This document shows, in pieces, positions 46,326 through 56,096 of a DNA stretch of 64,000 nt. The position numbers and the translations under genes were made by a program. Position 1 is the stretch's first letter. Every line of letters begins with the position of its first letter. The notes beneath the pieces were generated by a model. That model saw only the letters and a program-made list of their open reading frames with translations. It was not told the origin of the DNA and ran no database searches. Origin of the DNA: Pseudomonas sp. B28(2017) (lineage in GTDB: Bacteria; Pseudomonadota; Gammaproteobacteria; Pseudomonadales; Pseudomonadaceae). Location: the NCBI RefSeq assembly GCF_002113025.1, contig NZ_NEJH01000002.1, positions 1-64,000 on the forward strand. The letters run 5' to 3'.

Positions 46326-47119
46326 GCAGCCTGCCGGTTTGCCAGACCTTGCTGCTGGAATTGCACAACGGAGTGTTGCACATCACCCTCAATCGCCCGG
46401 ACAGCCGTAACGCGATGAGCTTGCAGATGGTCGCCGAGTTGCGCTCGGTACTGGCAGCCGTGCGCGATGACCGAGGCGTTCGGGCACTGGTGATCGGCGG
46501 TGCCGGCGGCCACTTCTGCGCCGGCGGCGATCTCAAGGACATGGCCAGTGCCCGTGCTCAGGGTTCGAGCGCACACCGCGACTTGAATCGGGTGTTCGGT
46601 GCGCTGCTGCAAGAGGTGCAACAGGCTCCGCAAGTAGTGATCACGGTGCTGCAAGGCGCGGTGCTCGGCGGTGGTTTCGGCCTGGCCTGCGTCAGCGATA
46701 TCGCTTTGGCCGATCATCAGGCGCAATTCGGCCTGCCAGAAACCAGCCTCGGCCTGCTGCCGGCGCAAGTTGCGCCATTCGTGGTGCAGCGCATCGGCCT
46801 GACCGAAGCCCGACGCCTGGCCCTGACCGCGGCGCGTTTTGATGGTCACCAGGCACGGCGCATGGGGCTGGTGCATTTTGTCGAGCATGATCCACAGGCC
46901 CTGGCTGAGCGTCTCGATGAGGTATTGGCGCATGTGTTGTGTTGTGCGCCCGAAGCCAATGCGATGACCAAGAAACTCCTGCTGGCGAGTGCCGGACAAC
47001 CGTCGGATGCCCTGCTGGATCAGGCAGCCGAATGGTTCAGCGAAGCGGTGACCGGGGCTGAAGGCGTCGAGGGAACGATGGCCTTCGTGCAAAAACGCAA
47101 ACCGGGGTGGGCACCTTAA
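46322..47119 (+). CDS. atuE: Isohexenylglutaconyl-CoA hydratase
   Basis: A 265-residue crotonase-family hydratase: HITLNRPDSRNAMS, the oxyanion-hole segments GGHFCAGGDLKDM and QGAVLGGGFGLACVSDIALA, and a catalytic acid in FGLPETSLGL. It hydrates isohexenylglutaconyl-CoA after the carboxylation step. A REPIN separates it from atuF. Confidence 0.87.
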   Translation: MSSLPVCQTLLLELHNGVLHITLNRPDSRNAMSLQMVAELRSVLAAVRDDRGVRALVIGGAGGHFCAGGDLKDMASARAQGSSAHRDLNRVFGALLQEVQQAPQVVITVLQGAVLGGGFGLACVSDIALADHQAQFGLPETSLGLLPAQVAPFVVQRIGLTEARRLALTAARFDGHQARRMGLVHFVEHDPQALAERLDEVLAHVLCCAPEANAMTKKLLLASAGQPSDALLDQAAEWFSEAVTGAEGVEGTMAFVQKRKPGWAP

Positions 47120-47122
47120 GAG

Positions 47123-47194
47123 CATCGCGAGCGGGCTCGCTCCCACAGGGCTCTATGTCGCTCACAAATCCTGTGGGAGCGTGCTTGCCCGCGA
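47123..47194. repeat. REPIN inside the atu operon
   Basis: Inverted REP arms ATCGCGAGCGGGCTCGCTCC (47124-47143) and CTGTGGGAGCGTGCTTGCCC (47171-47190) occupy most of the 116-bp gap between atuE and atuF. Confidence 0.9.
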
Positions 47195-47235
47195 AGAGGC
47201 CAGCAATTTCACCGCACAACTTGAGAGACAACTCC

Positions 47236-49197
<1,962 letters not shown>

Positions 49198-49268
49198 GGC
49201 GCTAGGCGGAACCGCCGGGTTTGGCTACGCTCAAACCCTATCAGGACGCGGATATCAGGAACCCTGCA

Positions 49269-49811
49269 ATGCCTCATTGGCTGGTCATTGATCTGGAGGC
49301 CACCACCGATGAGGGTGGTTGGCCCGTAACGGATATGGAAATCATTGAAATCGGCGCCACCCTTGTGGACCGCAAGGGACGCGAACTGGACCACTTCCAG
49401 CGCTTCGTCCGCCCCTTGCGACGGCCGTTGCTGACACCGTTTTGTCGCGAGTTGACGCACATCACCCAAGCCAGCATCGATGCCGCGCAACCGCTGGGCG
49501 AAGTCTGGCCGGCATTTGAACGCTGGCTCGGCCAACACCATACGCGCCTTGAAGGCTGGGCCAGTTGGGGCGATTACGATCGCAAGCAATTGCTACAGGA
49601 ATGGCAGCGACTGGGACTCGCCAGCGCGCTGGCCAACGTGCCGCACATCAACCTCAAGCAGCGCTTTGCCAAGGCCCGACGCCTGGAACGCCCGCTGGGA
49701 CTCAACGGTGCCCTGCAACTGGCCGGCCTGCAGTTCACCGGCCAGCAACACCGGGCGCTGGAAGATGCGCGCAACACCGCACGACTGCTGCCGCTGGTTC
49801 TTCCGCTTTAG
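49269..49811 (+). CDS. DEDDh-family 3'-5' exonuclease
   Basis: A 180-residue exonuclease of the KapD/ERI-1-like group: Exo I motif VIDLEATT (D8, E10), Exo II in GWASWGDYDRKQL and Exo III HRALEDARNTARL with the His and Asp of DEDDh. Two metal ions would be held by these acids. It could process RNA or small nucleic acids; the target is unknown. It starts 71 bp after atuF but is functionally unrelated. Confidence 0.85.
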   Translation: MPHWLVIDLEATTDEGGWPVTDMEIIEIGATLVDRKGRELDHFQRFVRPLRRPLLTPFCRELTHITQASIDAAQPLGEVWPAFERWLGQHHTRLEGWASWGDYDRKQLLQEWQRLGLASALANVPHINLKQRFAKARRLERPLGLNGALQLAGLQFTGQQHRALEDARNTARLLPLVLPL

Positions 49812-49880
49812 ACAGGTGACGACACTCAGGGCCTTGTGCATACTGGCCGGCCCTTTTTAGCCCTTTTCGAGGAATCGCCC

Positions 49881-50165
49881 ATGTTTAAAGTCAACGAGTA
49901 CTTCGACGGCACCGTCAAGTCGATCGCCTTTGGCACCGCAGAAGGTCCCGCGACCATCGGCGTCATGGCTCCGGGCGAGTACGAATTCGGCACCAGCCAG
50001 CGTGAAATCATGCACGTGGTCAGCGGCGCATTGACCGTCAAACTGCCAGACAGCAGCGACTGGGAAACCTTCGCCGCCGGCAGCCAGTTCAACGTGCCTG
50101 CCAACAGCAAGTTCCAGCTGAAAGTGGCCGTCGACACCGCTTACCTGTGCGAATACCGCGGCTAA
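49881..50165 (+). CDS. ppnP: Pyrimidine/purine nucleoside phosphorylase PpnP
   Basis: A 94-residue cupin-fold enzyme (formerly DUF1255/YaiE): [15 protein letters not shown] and [20 protein letters not shown] plus [12 protein letters not shown] are the family core. It cleaves nucleosides with phosphate to free base and ribose-1-phosphate. Start at 49881 after CGAGGAATCG. Ends at a strong terminator. Confidence 0.9.
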   Translation: MFKVNEYFDGTVKSIAFGTAEGPATIGVMAPGEYEFGTSQREIMHVVSGALTVKLPDSSDWETFAAGSQFNVPANSKFQLKVAVDTAYLCEYRG

Positions 50166-50202
50166 GCCCGAGGGGCTTCACCGAAGTAAAAGTCAGCGCC
50201 AT

Positions 50203-50238
50203 AAAAAATGCCCGTGCCCAAGGACACGGGCATTTTTT
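50203..50238. terminator. Bidirectional intrinsic terminator
   Basis: AAAAAATGCCCGTG and CACGGGCATTTTTT pair perfectly around an 8-base loop, with A-run and T-run on the two sides: terminator for ppnP and for the convergent MOSC gene. Confidence 0.95.
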
Positions 50239-50265
50239 ATTGTGCGGGCGATGAATTGAGGGTTT

Positions 50266-51072
50266 CTACGCCAGAATTTCCACCGGCATGCCGACTTCGA
50301 GTCGACCGTTACCGTCGTTCACCAGGTTCTGGCCAAACATGGCGCCATCCGCCTGCGAACGGTATTTCTGCAAGGTGGCCAAGGGTTCGCGATCGTCGCT
50401 GCGTTCCCCGGTTTGCGGGTCGATGGTGGTCAGGATGCAGCGTGAACAGGACTTGACCACGCGGAACTCGACCTCGCCTATACGGATACGCTTCCAGCCG
50501 TCCTCGGCGAACGCTTCACTGCCTTCGATCACCAGGTTTGGCCGGAAACGCAGCATCTCCAACGGACGCCCGACCCGTTGCGACAAGTCCTCGAGGGAGG
50601 CCTGGCCAATCAGCAACAGCGGATAGCCATCGGCGAATGCCACCTGATCGTCATCCTTGCCGTAACCGGCCTCCGTCATCCGCGCCCGTTCAAGCGGGAC
50701 CTGCACCAGACGTGTCGGTTTTCCGATGAACTGGCTGACCCAGGCCCCTGCTTCATCGCCGGCATCGGGGACTCGCAAGGTATCACGCCAGATCGTCACG
50801 CCACGCAGTGGCGCATCTCTGCCGGGCAGAGCAATGTCGATCGGCGAATGACCAGGCGCACTGAGGGTCAAGCCGCCTTCAGCATTCCACAACGCCGACA
50901 ACTGGCTCATCTGCGCCACCGCACGCTGGGTCAGGAAGCGACCGCTGGCTTCATCCACCAGCATCCAGCGACGATCGCCGTCCAGCCCGAGTTTATCGAG
51001 ACCGATCTGTTGCAGCACCTCGCCCTTGGCGGACTTCAACGGATAACGATACAGCGCGCTCAGACGCAACAT
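50266..51072 (-). CDS. MOSC-domain protein, YcbX-like
   Basis: A 268-residue protein with MOSC_N (1-115, LSALYRYPLKSAKGE) and MOSC (115-268) domains, the latter with the conserved cysteine in VVKSCSRCILTTIDPQTGE. The cysteine is thought to bind molybdenum cofactor or sulfur. YcbX relatives reduce N-hydroxylated bases together with a reductase; a YcbX with C-terminal ferredoxin exists in enterics but here that domain is lacking. Start at 51072 follows AGGGAG. Confidence 0.85.
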   Translation of the reverse strand: MLRLSALYRYPLKSAKGEVLQQIGLDKLGLDGDRRWMLVDEASGRFLTQRAVAQMSQLSALWNAEGGLTLSAPGHSPIDIALPGRDAPLRGVTIWRDTLRVPDAGDEAGAWVSQFIGKPTRLVQVPLERARMTEAGYGKDDDQVAFADGYPLLLIGQASLEDLSQRVGRPLEMLRFRPNLVIEGSEAFAEDGWKRIRIGEVEFRVVKSCSRCILTTIDPQTGERSDDREPLATLQKYRSQADGAMFGQNLVNDGNGRLEVGMPVEILA

Positions 51073-51139
51073 GGCCAGCTCCCTCATAGGCAAAAACGCC
51101 ACCCTATACGAGCTTGGTCAGCGAATCAAAGTGCCCCCC

Positions 51140-51236
51140 CTGTCGGAACGAGCTCGCTTGCGAAAAACCCAAGGACGCCGCAGGGCATCCGGTTTTACGC
51201 GTTATCGTTCAAGACCATCGCGAGCTCGCTCCTGCA
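51140..51236. repeat. REPIN between MOSC gene and cheV
   Basis: Inverted, somewhat degraded REP arms (TGTCGGAACGAGCTCGCTTG from 51141, and ATCGCGAGCTCGCTCCTGCA, 51217-51236) flank a spacer with GACGCCGCAGG and ACGCGTTATCGTTCAAGACC, akin to those at 18308 and 36995. Confidence 0.8.
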
Positions 51237-51241
51237 AGGGC

Positions 51242-52177
51242 TCAGGCGGGGACGGCGTCAAGCATCAAACGCTGACGCACCACGTCGACAAGTTTGTCCG
51301 GCTGGAATTTGGAGAGGAAATTGTCGCAGCCGACCTTTTTCACCATCGAGTCGTTGAAGCTGCCGGACAGCGAGGTGTGCAGCACCACGTACAAGCCGCG
51401 CAGACGCGGATCGTTGCGAATTTCAGTGGTCAGGCGATAGCCGTCCATTTCCGGCATTTCCGCATCGGTGAAAACCATCAGCAGTTTTTCGGTCATGTCC
51501 GCGCCGGTATCGGCCCAGGCCTTGAGCATGTTCAAGGCCTTCAATCCGTCGCTGGCGATGTGCATCTTCACGCCCAACTGTCCCAGGGTATCGCGCAATT
51601 GCGCCAGGGCCACGTTCGAGTCATCCACCAGCAGCACCTCACGGCCACGGGCGCGTTCCAGTACCGGATCTTCGAGCTTGTCGCGGGAGACTTTGGCGCT
51701 GTACGGGACGATTTCGGCCAGGACCTTTTCGACATCGATGATTTCCACCAGTTGATCGTCGACTTTGCTGATGGCCGTCAGATAGTGCTGACGGCCGGCA
51801 CTGCCCGGAGGCGGCAGGATGGCTTCCCAGTTCATGTTGACGATCCGGTCCACGCCACCGACCAGGAAGGCCTGAACCGAACGGTTGTATTCGGTGACGA
51901 TAATCGTGCTGCCAGGCCCCGGCACCAATGGGCGCATGCCAATGGCCTGGGACAGGTCGATCACCGGCAGGGTCTGACCACGCAGGTTGACCACGCCGCA
52001 CACGAAAGGATGGCGCTGCGGCATCAGCGTCAACTTTGGCAGTTGCAAGACTTCCTGTACTTTAAAGACGTTGATCGCGAACAGTTGCCGTCCGGCGAGG
52101 CGGAACATGAGAATTTCCAGGCGATTCTCACCCACCAGTTGCGTGCGTTGGTCTACCGTGTCGAGAATGCCGGCCAT
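51242..52177 (-). CDS. cheV: Chemotaxis coupling protein CheV
   Basis: A 311-residue hybrid of CheW (about 15-165, LEILMFRLAGRQLFAINVFKVQEV) and a response-regulator receiver (about 180-305) with phospho-acceptor Asp in LMVFTDAEMPEMDGY. CheV couples chemoreceptors to CheA and is thought to tune adaptation through phosphorylation. The start at 52177 follows AGGAG; the frame extends to 52210. It is distant from other che genes, as is usual in Pseudomonas. Confidence 0.9.
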   Translation of the reverse strand: MAGILDTVDQRTQLVGENRLEILMFRLAGRQLFAINVFKVQEVLQLPKLTLMPQRHPFVCGVVNLRGQTLPVIDLSQAIGMRPLVPGPGSTIIVTEYNRSVQAFLVGGVDRIVNMNWEAILPPPGSAGRQHYLTAISKVDDQLVEIIDVEKVLAEIVPYSAKVSRDKLEDPVLERARGREVLLVDDSNVALAQLRDTLGQLGVKMHIASDGLKALNMLKAWADTGADMTEKLLMVFTDAEMPEMDGYRLTTEIRNDPRLRGLYVVLHTSLSGSFNDSMVKKVGCDNFLSKFQPDKLVDVVRQRLMLDAVPA

Positions 52178-52210
52178 CAATGACTCCTGGTCTTGTTCGG
52201 ATGAATTCAC

Positions 52211-52638
52211 TAAAGAAGGTTATCGGCTGTTTTTACCGAAGCTTGACCCTCTCCAAAATGCCACGCCTGGGCATTGATGTCACATTAACATCATGCTTTA
52301 CTGATGCCGTGATTACATCTGCCGCACTTCTGCGCCAGGCGACCCTGATTTGAGTGAAAGGTTCCTTTGCGTAAGGGATTCCCCTATCAACAATCAGGTG
52401 CAACCTGATATTCGCAATATCCAATAGCCATTAATGTGACGCCATTCTCATTGCATGAACGGAGTCAGGCTTTTGTGTGCGATCGCAAGTAAGTGGCCAA
52501 CCACCCTCTCGTGTTCCCTTGCCTGCCTCCGGGCCAGCCGAAGCTCGCTCACCCGACGACTCGGCAATGCCGGGGTCCCGATCGCCCTCGTCGACACGCA
52601 CGATATCCCCTCATTTGACACGACGTTGTGGAGATAAG
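52211..52638. other. Long intergenic region with dyads
   Basis: No gene is supported here. Two overlapping perfect dyads are seen: ATCAGGTGCAACCTGAT (52393-52409) and GATATTCGCAATATC (52407-52421), plus TGATGT/ACATCA arms at 52275-52293. A 60-codon open frame at 52455-52637 has no plausible start or family. The region may hold the promoters of cheV and the next gene, or a small RNA. Confidence 0.5.
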
Positions 52639-52639
52639 T

Positions 52640-53110
52640 ATGCCGAACGACCGTAAAGAGTGGGCCCAGCGGCTCCCGGAGTTTCTCGTCGAGGCTGAAA
52701 CACTCCTGGCCAAAACCGAGGAATGCCTGAGTCATCTACAGCTGATCAGCAATGACAAGGACGCCATCGACTGCATGCTCAGCACACTGCTCAAGCTGGC
52801 CAACAAGGCCGATACCCTGGCGTTGGCGGCCGTGTCTGAATTTTCCCTGCATATTCATGGCCTGCTCAACCACGCACAAAACACGATGAGCCTGCACGAC
52901 GAGGCGCTGAGCGCCCTGAAAGACTGCCTGACCCTGATTGCCTGGCAACTCGAACTCATCGACCAGACCACCGGACAGCTCAGTCTCGACGACAGCGAGC
53001 AGGTCACCCTTATCGAAGCCTTTGCCTTTCAGGTCGGGCAAAGCCGATTTAAGCCACCGGTCAATTCCAGGCCGCTCACCCTCGTATCCTATTCGGAACG
53101 ACAGGCCTGA
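52640..53110 (+). CDS. Hpt-like helical protein lacking the phospho-histidine
   Basis: A 156-residue, almost wholly helical protein. Its middle (about 20-110) resembles a histidine phosphotransfer/CheA P1 bundle (LPEFLVEAETLLAKTEECL, LLKLANKADTLALAAVSEFSLHIHGLLNHAQ), but the usual HxxKG helix reads LKLANKADT, without the acceptor histidine. It may bind response regulators as a decoy or be a partner of CheV or of the downstream kinase. GGAGAT precedes the ATG at 52640. Family assignment is tentative. Confidence 0.6.
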   Translation: MPNDRKEWAQRLPEFLVEAETLLAKTEECLSHLQLISNDKDAIDCMLSTLLKLANKADTLALAAVSEFSLHIHGLLNHAQNTMSLHDEALSALKDCLTLIAWQLELIDQTTGQLSLDDSEQVTLIEAFAFQVGQSRFKPPVNSRPLTLVSYSERQA

Positions 53111-53616
53111 ACTTGCCAAACGTGCCGTATGGCGTGTTTTGGTTATCAATACCGCGCTGTAACTTGAGTGCGCACATGTCGCAAATGAATATCTCATAGC
53201 TATAAGCGGCATGCTTTAACAACCACTGTTTGCCCATCGACAATTGCGCGCCTGTCTTGACCGGGGTATTGCCTGGTCTCAACAAAAAAAACCAAGGGAC
53301 AATCGGCATTTTTTGCGACGACAACAGCCAACTAGTTCCATTATGGAACCATCGCCCAAACGACTGAATTCCTGACTTTACGGACATATATACAGACGCG
53401 ACCAACGGTATCTTAAGTGCTACTATGCCGCCTATTAGTTGACGCCAATTAATGGCAGTGTGGTTGCAGCCGGACACAGCTCGCGCCAGTCCGGAGCTGA
53501 ACTCTCCAACAACAAAGTACACCCCGTTGAAGTCGACGCTCCATATTAAAAAACAGGGGCCTGTCAGCCAGCATGACCGGTCAGCCCGCAGCGAACATCC
53601 ATTGGCTCCATCCGCT
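53111..53616. other. AT-rich intergenic region
   Basis: Lower GC than the surroundings. It contains the 15-bp dyad GTTCCATTATGGAAC (53335-53349), a feature fit for an operator. A minus-strand open frame covers it (53076-53681) but has no ribosome binding site and no recognisable domain, so it is not called. Confidence 0.5.
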
Positions 53617-54510
53617 ATGCACGCCAGCCTCAAGTCAATCGCCATGTGGCCACCGTCCCGAAAAAATGCGCGCACATTCACGCTGTTGCTATGCGTCTGC
53701 TCGACGCTTGGCAGTGTGCTGGTCTATGGCCTGTCCATCCCTTTGCCTCTGTCATTGCTGGTGCTCGACATTGCTGCGCTGACCAGTGTTGCGGTGCAGT
53801 ACCGCCTCTCGCGCAAATCCATCAAATTCCAGCCTCAGGAACTGGCCGACCGACTGTTACAGGTTCAGGAAAACGAGCGTCACCGGCTGAGCCGGGAACT
53901 GCATGACGACATCGGTCAATTGCTGACCGCCGCAAAACTGCAAAGTGACTGGCTCAAACGCCGGATGCCCGAAGAACTTCAGGGACAATGCTCGGTGCTC
54001 TGCGACACGCTGGAAGAAACCCTGACCAAAGTTCGTGACGTATCCGCCATTCTCAATCCCCGGCAGTTGACCAGCCTCGGGCTGGAAGCCAGTCTGCGGG
54101 CACACTTGCTCAAGACCCTGGCCAACACGCCGGTGCACTGGAGCCTGGAATGCCAGCAACGCCTGACCGGCATACCGGAGGAAATGGCCGTGGCAGCTTT
54201 CCGTATCACTCAGGAAGCGGTCACCAACATCCTGCGACATGCCCAGGCGAAGAACCTGCTGGTATGCCTGCAACGCCTTCCCCAAGGCCTGAGGTTGCAG
54301 ATCAGCGATGATGGTCAGGGTTTCGCGCCCGCAACAGACCCTGGTCGTGAAGGGCAACGCGGTATGGCCGGGATGTCGGAACGGATCGATCAACTGGGCG
54401 GCACACTGACCGTTACCAGCGAGCCGGGCAAAGGCACTCAAATCGAAGCTCTTTTTCCCTGGGCGCCCCGTGCGCTCGAACGGGCCAGTTCGGATAAGGT
54501 TCTGCATTGA
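53617..54510 (+). CDS. NarL-type sensor histidine kinase
   Basis: About 297 residues. Two hydrophobic segments near 20-60 (FTLLLCVCSTLGSVLVYGL, LPLSLLVLDIAALTSVAV) with almost no periplasmic loop, then HisKA_3 with RHRLSRELHDDIGQ (phospho-acceptor His) and a HATPase domain (ITQEAVTNILRHAQA, DDGQGF, GMSERIDQLGG). The start is uncertain: in-frame ATGs at 53452, 53617 and 53644 all lack a good ribosome binding site. With so little extracytoplasmic sequence it may sense the membrane or an intracellular signal. Confidence 0.85.
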   Translation: MHASLKSIAMWPPSRKNARTFTLLLCVCSTLGSVLVYGLSIPLPLSLLVLDIAALTSVAVQYRLSRKSIKFQPQELADRLLQVQENERHRLSRELHDDIGQLLTAAKLQSDWLKRRMPEELQGQCSVLCDTLEETLTKVRDVSAILNPRQLTSLGLEASLRAHLLKTLANTPVHWSLECQQRLTGIPEEMAVAAFRITQEAVTNILRHAQAKNLLVCLQRLPQGLRLQISDDGQGFAPATDPGREGQRGMAGMSERIDQLGGTLTVTSEPGKGTQIEALFPWAPRALERASSDKVLH

Positions 54511-55166
54511 CTTGTAATTTACTACTGGTGGATGACCACTCGCTGATCAGGGCTGGCGTGCGTGCCCTGGTGATGGATCTGCCCGGCTATGCGGTCATCG
54601 GCGAAGCCAATGACGGCTCGCAGTTGCTCGAAATGGTCGGGCATCTGTCCCCGGATATTGTCCTGCTGGATATTTCAATGCGCCAGACCGGCGGCCTCGA
54701 AGCCTTGCAGCAGCTCAAGCGAGTGCGCCCGCAGAGCAAGGTCCTGATCCTCTCGATGCACACCGACCCAACCCTCATCATGCAGGCGCTGGAGTCCGGA
54801 GCCCACGGCTACCTGCTCAAGGACACCACGGCGACCGAACTGGAGCACGCGCTGGAGGCCTTGCGCAACAATGAGCGTTATCTGAGCCCGGCCATTGCCC
54901 ACACGGTGATCAATCAGGCGTTGACCCGAAACCAGAGGCAGCAACCCGAACCTGCCAACTCGCATAACCTGACGGCACGTCAGCTGGAAATCCTGCGGTT
55001 GATCGTTCGTGGAAAATCCACTCGAGAAATCGCCAATGGCCTGGGACTGAGCGTCAAGACCGTCGAAACCCACCGTTCGCAGATCATGAAGCGTTTGCAG
55101 ATCTACGATGTGGCCGGCCTGGTGCTGTTTGCCGTGCGTGAACAAATCATCAGCCTTGATGACTAG
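54507..55166 (+). CDS. LuxR/NarL-family response regulator
   Basis: A 219-residue regulator: receiver domain (D9-D10, phospho-acceptor Asp in DIVLLDISM, Lys in LLKDTTA) and a C-terminal LuxR-type HTH (LTARQLEILRLIVRGKSTREIANGLGL). It begins with TTG that overlaps the kinase stop (TTGA), so the two are translationally coupled; no other start preserves the receiver N-terminus. Target genes unknown. Confidence 0.88.
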   Translation: MTCNLLLVDDHSLIRAGVRALVMDLPGYAVIGEANDGSQLLEMVGHLSPDIVLLDISMRQTGGLEALQQLKRVRPQSKVLILSMHTDPTLIMQALESGAHGYLLKDTTATELEHALEALRNNERYLSPAIAHTVINQALTRNQRQQPEPANSHNLTARQLEILRLIVRGKSTREIANGLGLSVKTVETHRSQIMKRLQIYDVAGLVLFAVREQIISLDD

Positions 55167-55521
55167 ACGCTTCACGGGCACGTAACAGCGGCGAATCCTC
55201 CGGCAGATACACGGGTAACGCCGCCGGGCGAACCGAGAAACGCAAGTTGTCCCCTTCCAGCGGTTCACCATCAAGGTTGATGTACAGCCCTTCCGAGACC
55301 TTGATCTCGACCCAGGGCAGGCGCGCCCGGACAAACATGTTGTCGATGCCCAACGCCAGCAGGCTGCCGCGCCAGTGAAAATCCGCCCCCTGCAATTCAC
55401 CGTAGGCGGTATGCAGCTCATTGAAGCGTGACAAGCCGGTGAACAGATACGCCGCACCGCCGAGGATTTTCTTCAAATCCTCCGGAGTGTTCGCCGTGAC
55501 ATGGCTGCCGATGCCTTGCGA
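55150..55521 (-). pseudogene. Remnant of a YegS-type lipid kinase
   Basis: The minus strand encodes only a C-terminal part of a YegS/BmrU diacylglycerol-kinase-like protein. GSHVTANTPEDLKK-ILGGAAYLF, then FHWRGSLLALGI joined directly to DNMFVRARLPWVEIKV and ending GDNLRF. The N-terminal catalytic two-thirds is missing: an in-frame stop lies at 55522-55524. In intact homologues about 35-40 residues (starting GNGRQAGGG) stand between ALGI and DNMFV; they are deleted here. The 3' end overlaps the regulator gene by 17 bases. Clearly non-functional as a kinase. Confidence 0.8.
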
Positions 55522-55834
55522 TCACCCATCAGTTCACTCCTGGTTTGAATGGCATCCGGGAGATGTTGACCGCGATGCCCCCGTCAAAAGTCGCAAGAAG
55601 ACAGATTATCTCCAGCCGGAAAGTCTTGATCCCCCCACACGACAGGAATTTTCTTACACATCGTGAGGAATCGGCTCAATTGACCGGGAATCTGAATTGG
55701 CAGACTTTGGGGGTTACCGCAGGACATCACAAGGACGTGCCATGCAAAGCCAAAACCTCGGTTCACCGGCCATTGTAAAAAGTGCAGACGATCGAGCTGA
55801 ATGCAGCAGCACAAAAGCCACGGGAGAAATTGAT
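55522..55834. other. Intergenic region after the yegS remnant
   Basis: No gene, repeat or convincing promoter was seen. The left end is the deletion boundary of the yegS remnant; the right end is the upstream region of the small membrane protein. Confidence 0.5.
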
Positions 55835-56032
55835 ATGGAACCTCGCGTCACCGAACTGGAAGCACACCTCAAGTACATACGCAGGGGCATGGACGAAATC
55901 CGGGGTGACGTCAAATCCATCAAGCACAGGCTTGCCTACTCCGCTTGCGGCACAGTCGTGATCCTTGGCCTCCTTGGCTGGATCGCCAACAGCCGTTTCG
56001 AACAGGTTATTTCATTGTTTCTGGCGCATTGA
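55835..56032 (+). CDS. Small XhlA-like membrane protein
   Basis: A 65-residue protein: an N-terminal amphipathic coiled coil (MEPRVTELEAHLKYIRRGMDEIRGDVKSIKHRL broken into heptads) and one C-terminal membrane segment (ACGTVVILGLLGWIA). This resembles haemolysin XhlA-type phage-derived proteins. The start at 55835 follows GGGAGA; the longer frame from 55697 has no matching N-terminus. No other phage gene is near. Confidence 0.65.
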   Translation: MEPRVTELEAHLKYIRRGMDEIRGDVKSIKHRLAYSACGTVVILGLLGWIANSRFEQVISLFLAH

Positions 56033-56043
56033 GCTGCCATCAA

Positions 56044-56076
56044 CACAAAACCCGGTTCTATCGACCGGGTTTTGTG
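56044..56076. terminator. Bidirectional intrinsic terminator
   Basis: A 13-bp stem (CACAAAACCCGGT / ACCGGGTTTTGTG) with a 7-base loop between the small membrane protein and moeA, which are convergent. Runs of A and T within the stem give weak U-tracts on both strands. Confidence 0.75.
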
Positions 56077-56096
56077 TGGCAAATCCGCTGAACCTG

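Noticed and set aside
52455..52637. A 60-codon open frame upstream of the Hpt-like gene
   Set aside because: Composition typical of random GC-rich sequence and no conserved pattern.
53076..53681. A 201-codon minus-strand open frame in the AT-rich gap
   Set aside because: No ribosome binding site, no domain, and it overlaps the N-termini of genes on the other strand. Kept only as a note because the region lacks another explanation.
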